Of a stretch of DNA of 64,000 nucleotides, positions 17,569 to 25,755 are shown piece after piece. The notes beneath the pieces were generated by a model. That model searched no databases. It was not told where the DNA came from and was given only the letters and a program-made list of their open reading frames with translations. Made by a program: the position numbers and the translations under genes. This DNA is from Bradyrhizobium septentrionale (GTDB taxonomy: Bacteria > Pseudomonadota > Alphaproteobacteria > Rhizobiales > Xanthobacteraceae), in NCBI RefSeq assembly GCF_011516645.4, contig NZ_CP088285.1, positions 8,636,501 to 8,700,500 of the forward strand. The letters are read 5' to 3'. Position 1 is the first letter of the stretch. Each line of letters opens with the position of its first letter.

Positions 17569-17620
17569 GCGTTTAGTCTTTGCGTCCAGCCTTTGCGTTT
17601 AGCCTTTGAGTCTAGCCTTT
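17569..17620. repeat. Four tandem 13 bp repeats in a divergent promoter region
   Basis: Four head-to-tail 13-mers: GCGTTTAGTCTTT, GCGTCCAGCCTTT, GCGTTTAGCCTTT and GAGTCTAGCCTTT, followed by a G-run and then the ribosome-binding site of the 17646 gene. Copies differ by 1-4 bases. They could be iterated regulator sites or a slippage-prone microsatellite. Confidence 0.85.
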
Positions 17621-17645
17621 GGGGGGCAAACGGAGGAACTTTGAA

Positions 17646-18101
17646 ATGGCTTACCAACCTGACGATCCGTATCGCGCCAACCTGACCGATGACGAAATCC
17701 GCCGTCAGGCGCGCTTCAACAGCCTGGACAACGAGCTGCAGCCGGATCCGGAACTCCAGGACGGACCGGCCAGCAGCACCAAGGTCGCGATGTTCGCAGT
17801 TGCGGTGGCCGTGGTGCTCGGCGCACTGTTCTACGGGTTGAACAATACGTCGGTGCACGAGGCCGGCACGACGCCGTCGACGCAGACCGCACAGACCCAG
17901 CCGGTCAATCCGGCCGCGCCGCCTCCGGGCATGCGCGACGTGACGCCGAAGTCGAACAGCCAGCCCGGCATGACCACGGGCGCTGCACCGGCCAGCCCGT
18001 CGGCAGCACCGGCCAACCCGCCATCTGACATCAACAAGTCTGACATGAACAAGTCGGACATGAACAAGCCGGCCGCCCCGCCGGCCGAGAATGCGAAGTA
18101 A
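17646..18101 (+). CDS. Single-pass membrane hypothetical protein with disordered Pro/Ala tail
   Basis: A 151-residue protein. The N-terminal 45 residues are soluble and charged (MAYQPDDPYRANLTDDEIR), one membrane helix follows (VAMFAVAVAVVLGALFYGL), and the remainder is low-complexity Pro/Ala/Thr/Asn with a short repeat (DINKSDMNKSDMNK). GGAGGA lies 9 bases before the ATG. The topology suggests a short cytoplasmic part and a periplasmic disordered tail. No known function; a clear intrinsic terminator follows. Confidence 0.82.
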   Translation: MAYQPDDPYRANLTDDEIRRQARFNSLDNELQPDPELQDGPASSTKVAMFAVAVAVVLGALFYGLNNTSVHEAGTTPSTQTAQTQPVNPAAPPPGMRDVTPKSNSQPGMTTGAAPASPSAAPANPPSDINKSDMNKSDMNKPAAPPAENAK

Positions 18102-18126
18102 CGAGCGACGACACTGACCAGGCGCG

Positions 18127-18158
18127 AGCAGCGGGCCGAAACGGCCCGCTGCTTTCTT
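18127..18158 (+). terminator. Intrinsic terminator
   Basis: A perfect 12 bp stem, AGCAGCGGGCCG / AAA loop / CGGCCCGCTGCT, followed by TTCTT. It sits 25 bp after the 17646-18101 stop and before the convergent PEP-mutase gene, which it may also serve. Confidence 0.85.
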
Positions 18159-18165
18159 GTGACGA

Positions 18166-18984
18166 CTATTTGAACATCTTGTTGAGCTCGCCGCCGGAAT
18201 AGCCGTTGGCGAATTCGGTGAAGGTGCCTTTCTCGGCCATCTCCTTCGCCGCCTTCATCACGCCGGTCCAGGCCATCCGCGCCAGCGCGCCGCCGACGCT
18301 GATCCGGCGCACGCCGAGGTCGGTCACCGCCTGCAGCGAAAGCTCGGATGGGCCGCCGATCAGGAGATTGACCGGCTTCGGCGCCACCGCCTTCACGACC
18401 GCTGAGATCTCCTCTCTGGTCTTGATGCCAGGCGCGTAGAGCACGTCGGCTCCGGCATCCGAATAGGCCTGCAGCCGCTCGATCACCAGATTGAGGTCCT
18501 GCTTGCCCCACAGGAACGCCTCGCAGCGGCCGGTGAGCAGCACGCCGCTGTTGTCGGCATCGATCGCCTTGCGCGCCGCGCGGATGCGCTCGACCGCCAG
18601 CTTGTGCTCGAACAGCGGATTGGCGGCGTCTCCCGTGGAATCCTCAATCGACAGCCCGGCGACGCCGGTCTTGACGCCGCGCGCGACGTTGACGGCGACC
18701 TTGTCGGGCTCGACCGCAAAGCCGCCCTCGAAATCCGCGTTGACCGGAATATCGACCGCCGCGCACACCGCGGTGAGATGATCGCAGACGTCGTCGACGG
18801 TGACGCGGTTGTCGGCCTTGGCGATGGTCCAGGCGAAGCCCGCGCTGGTCGACGCCAGCGCCTTGAAGCCGAGATGTTGCAATGCGCGGGCGCTGCCGAC
18901 ATCGAACGGGTTCGGGATGATGAAGCATCCGCTCTCGTGCAGCTTCTTGAAGGCGGCGCGTTTGTCAGCAGTTGTCAGTGGCAT
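18166..18984 (-). CDS. Isocitrate lyase/PEP mutase family protein
   Basis: A 272-residue TIM-barrel enzyme of the PEP mutase/isocitrate lyase superfamily. FIIPNPFDVGSARALQ at the N-terminus, the Mg-site region DFEGGFAVEPD, GLSIEDSTGDA and LTGRCEAFLWG follow family order. The KKCGH loop of isocitrate lyases is absent, so it more likely acts as a carbon-carbon or phosphonate lyase such as an oxaloacetate hydrolase or methylisocitrate-lyase-like enzyme. The ATG at 18984 is preferred over 19029 because it starts MPLTTADKRAAFKKLH, the usual N-terminus. Confidence 0.9.
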   Translation of the reverse strand: MPLTTADKRAAFKKLHESGCFIIPNPFDVGSARALQHLGFKALASTSAGFAWTIAKADNRVTVDDVCDHLTAVCAAVDIPVNADFEGGFAVEPDKVAVNVARGVKTGVAGLSIEDSTGDAANPLFEHKLAVERIRAARKAIDADNSGVLLTGRCEAFLWGKQDLNLVIERLQAYSDAGADVLYAPGIKTREEISAVVKAVAPKPVNLLIGGPSELSLQAVTDLGVRRISVGGALARMAWTGVMKAAKEMAEKGTFTEFANGYSGGELNKMFK

Positions 18985-19066
18985 GGGTCGCTCCCTGATA
19001 TCGTTGGCCGCGCAGAGATAGGCACGCACAGGGCAACACGCCAGTGTGCTCGGTGAAGTGCAATGG

Positions 19067-19375
19067 CTAAGCCTCGACCTTGCGCAGAAATGTCCGCTCC
19101 TCCGCGAGGATGAAGCGGTTTTCCTCCGCGAAGCGGAAGTTCGCCATGCCCTCGTTGTCCTGGCGCAGCCGCGCGCGATAGGCCTCGTAGGCGGCGAGGC
19201 TTTCGAACGAGATCAGCGCGAAGCCGATGTTGTTGGTGCCCTCATGCGGCATCCAGTAGCCGAGCAGGTCGCCGCCGCAGCGCGGAATGATCGAGAGCCA
19301 GTTCTTCGAATATTCCTCGAACATCGCGCGCTTGAACGGATCGAGCTGGTAGCGGATGAAGACGGTGATGGTCAT
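19067..19375 (-). CDS. NIPSNAP-family protein
   Basis: A 102-residue ferredoxin-fold protein with the family opening [20 protein letters not shown] and a central [17 protein letters not shown] strand-helix unit. An excellent ribosome-binding site (AGGAGG) precedes the ATG, so the longer open frame reaching 20320 is antisense to the regulator gene and not real. It is divergent from the ArsR-type regulator across 105 bp, so it is a probable target of that regulator. The biochemical role of NIPSNAP proteins is unclear. Confidence 0.88.
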   Translation of the reverse strand: MTITVFIRYQLDPFKRAMFEEYSKNWLSIIPRCGGDLLGYWMPHEGTNNIGFALISFESLAAYEAYRARLRQDNEGMANFRFAEENRFILAEERTFLRKVEA

Positions 19376-19480
19376 TGGCTGCCTCCTGATTTGTCCGTCA
19401 TTGCGAGCGCAAGACGAGCCTGCTTCCGACGCCGACACTACCCGCTTGCCCGACACCAATGCTTCGTCTATCATCGAACT

Positions 19481-20176
19481 ATGAAAGCAGGACCCGACAT
19501 TTCCCGGATCGCCGCTCTGGTCGGCGATCCCGCACGCTGCAACATGCTGACCGCGCTTATGACCGGCCGCGCGCTGACCGCGAGCGAGCTGGCGCAGGAG
19601 GCCGGCATCACGCCGCAGACCGCGAGCTCGCATCTCGCCAAGCTTGAGGCCGGCGGGCTGATCGAGCCCGAGAAGCAAGGGCGCCACCGCTACTATCGGC
19701 TCTCTGACCCCGACGTCGCCGACGTGCTCGAAGGCCTGCAGGGCATCGCCGCCCGCGCCGGCCACATGCGGGTGCGCACCGGGCCGAAGGATCCGGCGCT
19801 GCGCCGCGCCCGCATCTGCTACGACCATCTCGCCGGCGATCTCGGCGTGCAGATGCTCGACAGCATGAGACGGCAGAAGCTGGTGCGCCAGAGCAAGCAG
19901 GCAATCGAGCTCACCGGCGAAGGCAAGCGCTTCATGGCCGAGGAGCTGCAGATCGACGCCGATGCCCTGACGCATCCGCGCCGTCCGGTGTGCAAGGCCT
20001 GCCTCGACTGGAGCGAGCGGCGGCATCATCTCGCCGGCACGCTGGGCGCCGCGATGATGGACCGCTTCACGGAGCTGAAATGGGCCGCGCGCGATGCTGC
20101 GCCGGGCAGCCGCGTGGTCAATTTTTCGCGAAACGGCGAGAAGCGGTTCGCCGCACTGTTCGGCGCGGGCGAATAG
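19481..20176 (+). CDS. ArsR-family transcriptional regulator
   Basis: A 231-residue winged-helix repressor. The HTH is in the first third ([20 protein letters not shown], then [11 protein letters not shown] and the wing [16 protein letters not shown]). The C-terminal half is longer than in metal-sensing ArsR proteins and carries [10 protein letters not shown] and the cysteine pair region [16 protein letters not shown], typical of the longer ArsR type. No metal-site CxC motif is in the recognition helix. It faces the NIPSNAP gene and probably controls that promoter and its own. Confidence 0.9.
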   Translation: MKAGPDISRIAALVGDPARCNMLTALMTGRALTASELAQEAGITPQTASSHLAKLEAGGLIEPEKQGRHRYYRLSDPDVADVLEGLQGIAARAGHMRVRTGPKDPALRRARICYDHLAGDLGVQMLDSMRRQKLVRQSKQAIELTGEGKRFMAEELQIDADALTHPRRPVCKACLDWSERRHHLAGTLGAAMMDRFTELKWAARDAAPGSRVVNFSRNGEKRFAALFGAGE

Positions 20177-20453
20177 CATCGTGCATTGGGGCGGGCATGC
20201 GCGCCCCGCCGCATTCTCGCGCCCTCGCCGCTCCCGCGCACCGCCTTCGCGCCTGCGAAATATTTCGAATTGATGCTGAATCTGCTTGCGGCGCGCGGAC
20301 GCAGCCGTGAGATGCAACATTCATGTCGCATTCAGCCCGCACCATTAAGGTCGGCGACATCGGGCACGGCTTCTGCAATGATCCGGCCGGGCGAATCGGT
20401 AAGTAAAAGTTTGTTGCGGTGCCGCAGCGCGGCCCAATTAAAAAGGAGAAGAC

Positions 20454-20723
20454 ATGAAGTATCTTTTTGCAGCAGCTGTTTTGGTGACGACCGCGTTCGC
20501 CGGCATCAGCGCTGCTGATGCTGCCGGCGGTTGCGGCCCGGGCTGGCACCGCGGCCCCTATGGCGGCTGCGTCAGGAATCGTGGCCCCGTCGTCGTCGCT
20601 CCGGGCGCGGTCGTGGTCGAGCGCCCCATCGTCGTCGCGCCCGGCCCGGTCGTGGTCGCGCCGCGCGTCCGCGCCTGCCCCTACGGCTTTGCCTGGCGCT
20701 ACGGCCGCTGCCGCCCGATCTGA
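20454..20723 (+). CDS. Small secreted Cys/Val-Pro-rich protein (GCG_CRPN type)
   Basis: An 89-residue exported protein: signal peptide MKYLFAAAVLVTTAFAGISA, then GCGPGWHRGPYGGC, the short cysteine motif common in bradyrhizobial secreted proteins, several VVVAP repeats, and CPYGFAWRYGRC at the end. Four cysteines in the mature part could form two disulphides. AAGGAGAAG lies just before the ATG. It ends at a bidirectional-looking hairpin shared with the convergent His/Trp-rich gene. Confidence 0.85.
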   Translation: MKYLFAAAVLVTTAFAGISAADAAGGCGPGWHRGPYGGCVRNRGPVVVAPGAVVVERPIVVAPGPVVVAPRVRACPYGFAWRYGRCRPI

Positions 20724-20743
20724 TCCGGCACATCTGCGCAAAC

Positions 20744-20772
20744 AAAACCCCGCCTCGCGCGGGGTTTTTCTT
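20744..20772 (+). terminator. Intrinsic terminator between convergent genes
   Basis: AAAACCCCGC, loop CTCGC, GCGGGGTTTT, then a further T-rich run. The A-run on the left makes it functional on both strands, so it can end both the 20454 gene and the convergent 20789 gene. Confidence 0.88.
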
Positions 20773-20788
20773 TGACGTCAAGTCAATG

Positions 20789-21100
20789 TCACCAGCGGCG
20801 CCAGTGATGATGACGCCAATGATGCCTGCGCCAATGGCGGCGGCGCCAGCCCCAATGCCTGTGGTGCCAGCGCCTGTGATGCCAACCCCAGTGGCGGTGA
20901 TGCCAGCGCACCTGCTCGGGCTTCAGGCGATCGACTTCCTCGCCCGTGGTGACGGCCGGATGCGCATCGCCAGCGGCCGGCGCGCGTGCATCGTGATTGA
21001 GGGGAAGCGGAGCGAGCGGCGCGGCCTGCGCGGTCGCTGCGAACGTCACCGCACCGGCGGCAACACCGAAGGCGATCTTCAGAAAATCCCGGCGTTCCAT
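20789..21100 (-). CDS. Tat-exported His/Trp/Arg-repeat protein
   Basis: A 103-residue protein. The N-terminus MERRDFLKIAFGVAAGAVTF is a twin-arginine signal (RRDFLK) with cleavage after AQA. A short linker (GEEVDRLKPEQVRWHH) leads into a C-terminal tail of about 40 residues made almost only of His, Trp, Arg and Gly in WHHRHWGW-type units. Export in folded form and about 13 histidines suggest metal or haem binding; this is inference. The ATG at 21100 is preceded by GGGAAA, and the longer frame upstream is not needed. Confidence 0.8.
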   Translation of the reverse strand: MERRDFLKIAFGVAAGAVTFAATAQAAPLAPLPLNHDARAPAAGDAHPAVTTGEEVDRLKPEQVRWHHRHWGWHHRRWHHRHWGWRRRHWRRHHWRHHHWRRW

Positions 21101-21245
21101 GAGAGTTTCCCTTTGTTGCTGCGTTGGACAAGGCGTCAGCCAGTTTTTTCGCCACGGCCTGAACGCTCGCTGAACCGCGCGTTCAGCTTTCACGGAACCC
21201 GATGCATCGCAGCTGTATTCGCGAGGTTGTGACGTCACATAACCA

Positions 21246-21365
21246 TCACGCCGTCACCTCCTCCGCGAGCACCAGGAGATCGCGCGTGCGCGTCACCTCC
21301 GGCCAGTCGCGGTTGAAGTCGGCGACCAGCCGCTTCATGTCATCGCTGTTGATCGCGCGCTCCGT
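21246..21365 (-). pseudogene. C-terminal remnant of a gene cut by a palindromic repeat
   Basis: The minus strand reads ERAINSDDMKRLVADFNRDW and on to DLLVLAEEVTA followed by a stop, which looks like the last 38 residues of a real protein. Upstream, the frame runs straight into the family A repeat at 21379-21510, whose translation is repeat sequence. A 30-residue peptide could start at the ATG at 21338. I cannot name the parent gene. Confidence 0.45.
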
Positions 21366-21378
21366 GCTTTCTCCACTC

Positions 21379-21510
21379 GTCGTCCCTGCGAAGCAGGGAC
21401 CCATAACCACAGGGTCGTGTTGTTGAAGCGAGCTGTGGACCCAGCGTCGCTTACACAATTGCCATTGGTGGTTATGGGTCCCGGGTCGCGCTTCGCTTGC
21501 CCGGGACGAC
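21379..21510. repeat. Palindromic intergenic repeat, family A (copy 3)
   Basis: The arms CGTCCCTGCGAAGCAGGGAC and CCCGGGTCGCGCTTCGC...CCCGGGACGAC carry the inner ACCCATAACCAC/GTGGTTATGGGT pair, as in the other family A copies. It adjoins a gene remnant. Confidence 0.85.
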
Positions 21511-21555
21511 GTGGGGTGGGATTCCGGTTCACATGTCAAACAGCGTCTTCGGTAT

Positions 21556-21656
21556 CATCACCCGCGAAAGCGGGTGATCCAGTATTCCAGAGACGCCTGT
21601 GCGTGAGCCGAGAGGCCGCGGCGTACTGGATCGCCCGGTCGAGCCGGGCGAAGACA
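21556..21656. repeat. Palindromic intergenic repeat, family H
   Basis: ATCACCCGCGAAAGCGGGTG ATCCAGTA near the left pairs in part with TACTGGATCGCCC...GCCGGGCGAAGAC on the right; short hairpins are nested in each half. From 21657 to 21815 only further repeat-like, non-coding sequence is seen. Confidence 0.65.
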
Positions 21657-21815
21657 GATGAGGATCGGGACACAGCTTCGCACTCTCGCGACATCAGCGA
21701 AGCGACATGCGGGACGGTGCGCGCCGCACCGATAGTCCGGCCCCGGATATCGCGGAGCCAGTCATCGGGCGCGCGTTCGCGCGACCCGTTGGCTGATCCG
21801 GGCTACGACATCGCC

Positions 21816-22163
21816 TCACATCAGCTTCAGCGGCGCATCGTGAACCAGGCGCAGGTCGATGCCGCCGATCAGACGCGCGCGGCGCGCCTCGGCGGTGCTG
21901 ATCGCGGCCTCGGTCTGCCGCAACGTGCTGACATTCGATCCAAGCGACACGATGCCGCCGAGCACCAGCGCAATCGATCCGAGGGCTGCCGTCTCACCGG
22001 AGCCCAACAGGCCGAGCAGCGCGATGAGCAGCAACGCAAAACCGCCCGCGATGGCGACCTTCGAGCCGAGAATGATCCGCCGCGATCGTTCGGCGCTCTC
22101 GGCAAGCTCCTCGATCCGCGCCTCGATCTCTGAAATCTCGTCGGTCGGATCGTCTTCGGTCAT
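21816..22163 (-). CDS. Hypothetical membrane protein
   Basis: A 115-residue protein: an acidic N-terminal helix likely to be coiled (TEDDPTDEISEIEARIEELA), two hydrophobic helices (KVAIAGGFALLLIALLGLLG and AALGSIALVLGGIVSLGSN), and an amphipathic tail. It is a probable two-pass inner-membrane protein. It is flanked on both sides by repeat sequence and has no informative neighbours. Function unknown. Confidence 0.72.
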   Translation of the reverse strand: MTEDDPTDEISEIEARIEELAESAERSRRIILGSKVAIAGGFALLLIALLGLLGSGETAALGSIALVLGGIVSLGSNVSTLRQTEAAISTAEARRARLIGGIDLRLVHDAPLKLM

Positions 22164-22168
22164 CGGTG

Positions 22169-22292
22169 AAACCTGTATGGCGGGTTAGGCGACTGCGTCC
22201 GCCGTAGCTCAACGAGCGAAGGTGGAAGCCGTAACCCGCCGCGGATCGTGCGGAGAAGATGGCGGGTTACGCTTGCGTTAACCCACCCTGCG
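22169..22292. repeat. Inverted repeat, family G (copy 2, two half-units)
   Basis: GGCGGGTTAGGCGAC and a later AAGCCGTAACCCGCC pair, then a compact unit GGCGGGTTACGCTTGCGTTA ACCCACC follows. It lies between the carboxylase gene and the membrane protein gene. Confidence 0.65.
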
Positions 22293-22298
22293 CTCTCC

Positions 22299-23831
22299 TC
22301 ACAGCGGCAGATTGTCGTGCTTCTTCGCGGGGATCTCGACCTTCTTGTCCTTCAGCATCGCCAGTGCCCGCGCGATCCGGCGCCGGGTCGAATGCGGCAT
22401 GATGACGTCGTCGATGTAGCCGCGTTCGGCGGCGATGAAGGGGGACAGGAAGCGGTCTTCGTATTCCTTGGTGCGCGCGGCGATCTTGTCGGGGTCGCCG
22501 ATGTCACTGCGGAAGATGATCTCCACCGCGCCCTTGGCGCCCATCACCGCGATCTGGGCGGTCGGCCAGGCGTAGTTCATGTCGGCGCCGATTTCCTTCG
22601 ACGCCATGACGTCGAAGGCGCCGCCATAGGCCTTGCGGGTGATGATGGTGACGAGCGGCACCGTGCACTGCGAATAGGCGAACAAGAGTTTCGCGCCGTG
22701 CTTGATCAGGCCGCCATATTCCTGCGCGGTGCCGGGCAGGAAGCCCGGCACGTCGACGAAGGTGACGATCGGAATGTTGAAGGCATCACAAAAACGAACA
22801 AAGCGCGCGGCCTTGCGTGAGGCATCGCTGTCGAGCACGCCGGCCAGCACCATCGGCTGGTTGGCGACAAAGCCCACGGTGCGGCCGGCGATGCGGCCGA
22901 AGCCGGTGACGATGTTCCTGGCGAAGGTCTCCGAGATCTCGAAGAAGTCGCCCTCGTCGACGACCTTCAGGATCAGTTCCTTCATGTCGTAGGGCTTGTT
23001 CGGATTGTCGGGGATCAGCGTGTCAAGCGACATGTCAACCCGGCCGATATCGTCAAAGCTCGGCCATTCCGGCACGCCGTCGGTGTTGTTCGACGGCAGG
23101 AAGTCGATCAGCCGCCGCATCTGCAGCAGCGCATCGACGTCGTTCTCGAACGCGCCGTCGGCGATCGAGGAGCGCGTCGCGTGCACCGAGGCGCCGCCGA
23201 GCTCCTCGGCGGTGACCACCTCGTTGGTGACGGTCTTCACCACGTCGGGGCCGGTGACGAACATGTAGCTGGTGTTCTTCACCATGAAGATGAAGTCGGT
23301 CATGGCCGGCGAATAGACATCGCCGCCGGCGCAGGGGCCCATGATGACGGAGATCTGCGGGATCACGCCCGAGGCGATGACGTTGCGGCGGAACACATAG
23401 GAATAACCCGCCAGGGCAGCGACGCCTTCCTGGATACGGGCGCCGCCGGCGTCGTAGAGGCCGATGATCGGCGCCCTCGCCTTCATCGCCATGTCCTGGA
23501 GCTTGGTGATTTTCAGCGCATGGGTTTCCGATAGCGAGCCGCCGAACACCGTAAAGTCCTTGGCGAACACGAAGGTCTTGCGGCCGTTGACCGTGCCCCA
23601 GCCGGTGACGACGCCGTCGCCGGGAACCTTGCTCTTCTCCATGCCGAACTCGGTCGAGCGGTGCTCGACGAACATGTCGAATTCCTCGAACGAGCCCTTG
23701 TCGAGCAGAAGCTCGATGCGCTCGCGGGCGGTCAGCTTGCCGCGGGCGTGCTGCGCCTCGATGCGCTTTTCGCCGCCGCCCAATTTCGCGCCGGCGCGCC
23801 GCTCTTCGAGGGTGTCGAGGATGTCTTTCAT
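22299..23831 (-). CDS. pccB: Propionyl-CoA carboxylase beta subunit (carboxyltransferase)
   Basis: The carboxyltransferase half of a biotin-dependent acyl-CoA carboxylase, 510 residues, the family length. It transfers CO2 from biotin to propionyl-CoA, giving methylmalonyl-Co[20 protein letters not shown] at the N-terminus, the [15 protein letters not shown] acyl-CoA oxyanion region, [16 protein letters not shown] and the second [19 protein letters not shown]...[12 protein letters not shown]...[12 protein letters not shown] block are textbook PccB. The biotin-carrying alpha subunit is not in the adjacent sequence shown, so it must lie outside the window. Confidence 0.96.
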   Translation of the reverse strand: MKDILDTLEERRAGAKLGGGEKRIEAQHARGKLTARERIELLLDKGSFEEFDMFVEHRSTEFGMEKSKVPGDGVVTGWGTVNGRKTFVFAKDFTVFGGSLSETHALKITKLQDMAMKARAPIIGLYDAGGARIQEGVAALAGYSYVFRRNVIASGVIPQISVIMGPCAGGDVYSPAMTDFIFMVKNTSYMFVTGPDVVKTVTNEVVTAEELGGASVHATRSSIADGAFENDVDALLQMRRLIDFLPSNNTDGVPEWPSFDDIGRVDMSLDTLIPDNPNKPYDMKELILKVVDEGDFFEISETFARNIVTGFGRIAGRTVGFVANQPMVLAGVLDSDASRKAARFVRFCDAFNIPIVTFVDVPGFLPGTAQEYGGLIKHGAKLLFAYSQCTVPLVTIITRKAYGGAFDVMASKEIGADMNYAWPTAQIAVMGAKGAVEIIFRSDIGDPDKIAARTKEYEDRFLSPFIAAERGYIDDVIMPHSTRRRIARALAMLKDKKVEIPAKKHDNLPL

Positions 23832-23994
23832 TTGTTTCCGCCCGTGTTAGCTACAGTCCGCGTCCCGGCGCCAGCCGGGGTCCCGCTTCGTTCGGAAATG
23901 GCTTTAGCACGGCAATTTCGGAACCGGAAAGCCGCTTGTGGGCGGTATCGGGCGCAAAAACGGTAGGATTTTCCGACATGTGGGGGAGACAGCG

Positions 23995-24396
23995 ATGACC
24001 GAGACAACCGTGACGGAAACCGGCGCGGCAACCGGTGGGGTGCGCACCCTGCTCCGGCTCGAGGGCCTGGTGCTGTTCGTCGGGATGACCGTGCTCTATT
24101 ACAAATGGGAAGGGTCCTGGCTGGTCTATGTCCTGCTGTTCCTGGTGCCGGACCTAAGCTTTGCCGCCTATCTCGCCGGCCCTCGCGTCGGCGCCATCGC
24201 CTACAACGCCGCCCACACCTATCTGGCGCCGGTGGCGCTGATGACGCTGGGCCTTGCCGGCGAAGGGCCGCTGGTGCTGTCGATCGCGATGATCTGGCTC
24301 GCCCATATCGGGATCGACCGCGCGCTCGGCTACGGGCTGAAATATTCGGTCGGATTTGGCACCACCCACCTCGGACGGATCGGCAAAGCGCAATAG
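23995..24396 (+). CDS. DUF4260 family membrane protein
   Basis: A 133-residue membrane protein with four hydrophobic helices. LLRLEGLVLFVGMTVLYY opens the domain, PDLSFAAYLAGPRVGAIAYN follows, and it ends HIGIDRALGYGLKYSVGFG, all characteristic of DUF4260. GGGGGAGA lies 10 bases before the ATG at 23995. It is divergent from pccB. Function unknown. Confidence 0.9.
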   Translation: MTETTVTETGAATGGVRTLLRLEGLVLFVGMTVLYYKWEGSWLVYVLLFLVPDLSFAAYLAGPRVGAIAYNAAHTYLAPVALMTLGLAGEGPLVLSIAMIWLAHIGIDRALGYGLKYSVGFGTTHLGRIGKAQ

Positions 24397-24599
24397 CCCG
24401 GTATGAAGCGATGACGTCCCCGGCAAGCGATTTTGCCTGAACCTTTGCCGGCGCAGCCGACCTATAACTGCCAGGGATTTTGCACCACCCTTCCTGGGGC
24501 TAGGACCAACGCCGCCCGCGGATATTTCAAGCGGACGGCGTTGTGTTGTGGGGCAGCTACCTGGCCTGCGGCGCCTGGGCCCCCGGGCCTCCTCACCAC

Positions 24600-25463
24600 T
24601 CACGCGAACCGGCGCGCGAACACGACGCAGACCACGACGAGCATGGTCGCTGTTATCATCGACCAGGCGACCGGCTCGTGCAGCAACAGCCCGGCCAGCG
24701 CGAGGCCGAAGAACGGTTGCAGCAATTGCAGCTGGCCGACGCTGGCGATGCCGCCGATCGCGAGCCCGCGATACCAGAACACGAAGCCGACCAGCATGCT
24801 GAAGATCGAGACATAGGCGAGCCCGAGCCAGGCCGGCGCGCCGATGCCGTCCCAATTCGGCGGCAGCGTCATGATCGTCATCAGCAGCACCACCGGCGCC
24901 GAGAGCACCAGCGCCCAGGAGATCACCTGCCAGCCGCCGAGCCGGCGCGACAGCGCCGCACCTTCGGCATAGCCGAGGCCGCAGACGACGATCGCCGCAA
25001 CCATCAGGAGGTCGCCGGTCAGCGACGCCGAGCCGTTGCCCGACAAGGCGAAGGCTGCGACCGTCGCGCTGCCGATGCAGGAGAACAGCCAGAACAGCGG
25101 CTTCGGCCGCTCGCCGCCGCGCAGCACAGCGAATATTGCGGTCGACAGCGGCAACAGTCCGATGAACACGATCGAATGTGCCGAGGTGATGTGCTGCAGC
25201 GCCAGCGCGGTCAGCAGCGGAAAGCCGATCACGACGCCGAGCGCGACGATGAGGAGCGACACCAAATCCTTGCGCTGCGGCCAGGGCTGCCGCAACACCG
25301 CGAGCAGCGCGGCACCGAGCAGCGCCGCGATCGCGGCGCGCGCCGAGGTCAGGAACAGCGGCGAGAACCCGGCCACCGCGACGCGGGTCGCCGGCAGCGA
25401 GCCGCTGAAGATAATCACGCCGAGCAGGCCGCTGCCCCAGCCATCGATCGAAGCCTTGTCCAT
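24600..25463 (-). CDS. EamA/DMT-family exporter paired with MocR regulator
   Basis: A 287-residue ten-helix drug/metabolite transporter with two EamA halves (GVIIFSGSLPATRVAVAGFS at the start; GYAEGAALSRRLGGWQVISW opens the second half). It is divergent from a MocR-type regulator, a common arrangement in which the regulator controls the exporter in response to a PLP- or amino-acid-related ligand. The frame is open up to 25664 but crosses a palindromic repeat, so the ATG at 25463 is used. The substrate is unknown. Confidence 0.9.
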   Translation of the reverse strand: MDKASIDGWGSGLLGVIIFSGSLPATRVAVAGFSPLFLTSARAAIAALLGAALLAVLRQPWPQRKDLVSLLIVALGVVIGFPLLTALALQHITSAHSIVFIGLLPLSTAIFAVLRGGERPKPLFWLFSCIGSATVAAFALSGNGSASLTGDLLMVAAIVVCGLGYAEGAALSRRLGGWQVISWALVLSAPVVLLMTIMTLPPNWDGIGAPAWLGLAYVSIFSMLVGFVFWYRGLAIGGIASVGQLQLLQPFFGLALAGLLLHEPVAWSMITATMLVVVCVVFARRFA

Positions 25464-25518
25464 CGCACCTTGCTTTCGCGCATTGCGAGATAGGGTCGAA
25501 CCGCGAGCACCAGTGCGC

Positions 25519-25634
25519 CCCCTCTCCCGCTTGCGGGGGAGGGTTGGGGTGGGGGTATCACCGCGAGTCGTATCGTGGAAAGATCCCCCACCCGCCGCGC
25601 TACGCGCGTCGACCTCCCCCGCAAGCGGGAGAGG
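25519..25634. repeat. Palindromic intergenic repeat, family F (copy 2)
   Basis: The arms CCCTCTCCCGCTTGCGGGGG and CCCCCGCAAGCGGGAGAGG pair, with inner GGGTGGGGGTATC/GATCCCCCACCC. It lies in the divergent region between the exporter and its regulator. Confidence 0.82.
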
Positions 25635-25727
25635 TGCAGCGAGCCTGCCGCCAGACCGATTCAACCGAATCTCATCTTGCTCGTCCCAGCGAACATAGCG
25701 GTCGGGGGCTCGCCAAGGCAGCTACAG

Positions 25728-25755
25728 ATCAGTACAATATCGCAAAACTGTATGG
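25728..25755 (+). promoter_or_regulatory. Candidate MocR autoregulatory site and -10 element
   Basis: AGTACAATATCGC followed by AAAACTGTATGG, directly before the ATG at 25756: two half-sites (GTACAAT and CTGTATG) spaced as in MocR/PdxR operators. TACAAT can serve as a -10 box, which would place the transcript start within about 10 bases of the start codon, giving a leaderless or very short-leader mRNA. Confidence 0.45.

Noticed and set aside
20118..20741. A 207-codon minus-strand open frame over the small secreted gene
   Set aside because: It overlaps a signal-peptide-bearing gene with a good ribosome-binding site on the other strand, and shows only Arg/Ala/Gly-rich sequence.
24509..24550. 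Hairpin AACGCCGCCCGC...GCGGACGGCGTT after the DUF4260 gene as a terminator
   Set aside because: One mismatch, a long loop and no T-run; it lies over 110 bp after the stop, so I do not list it as a feature.
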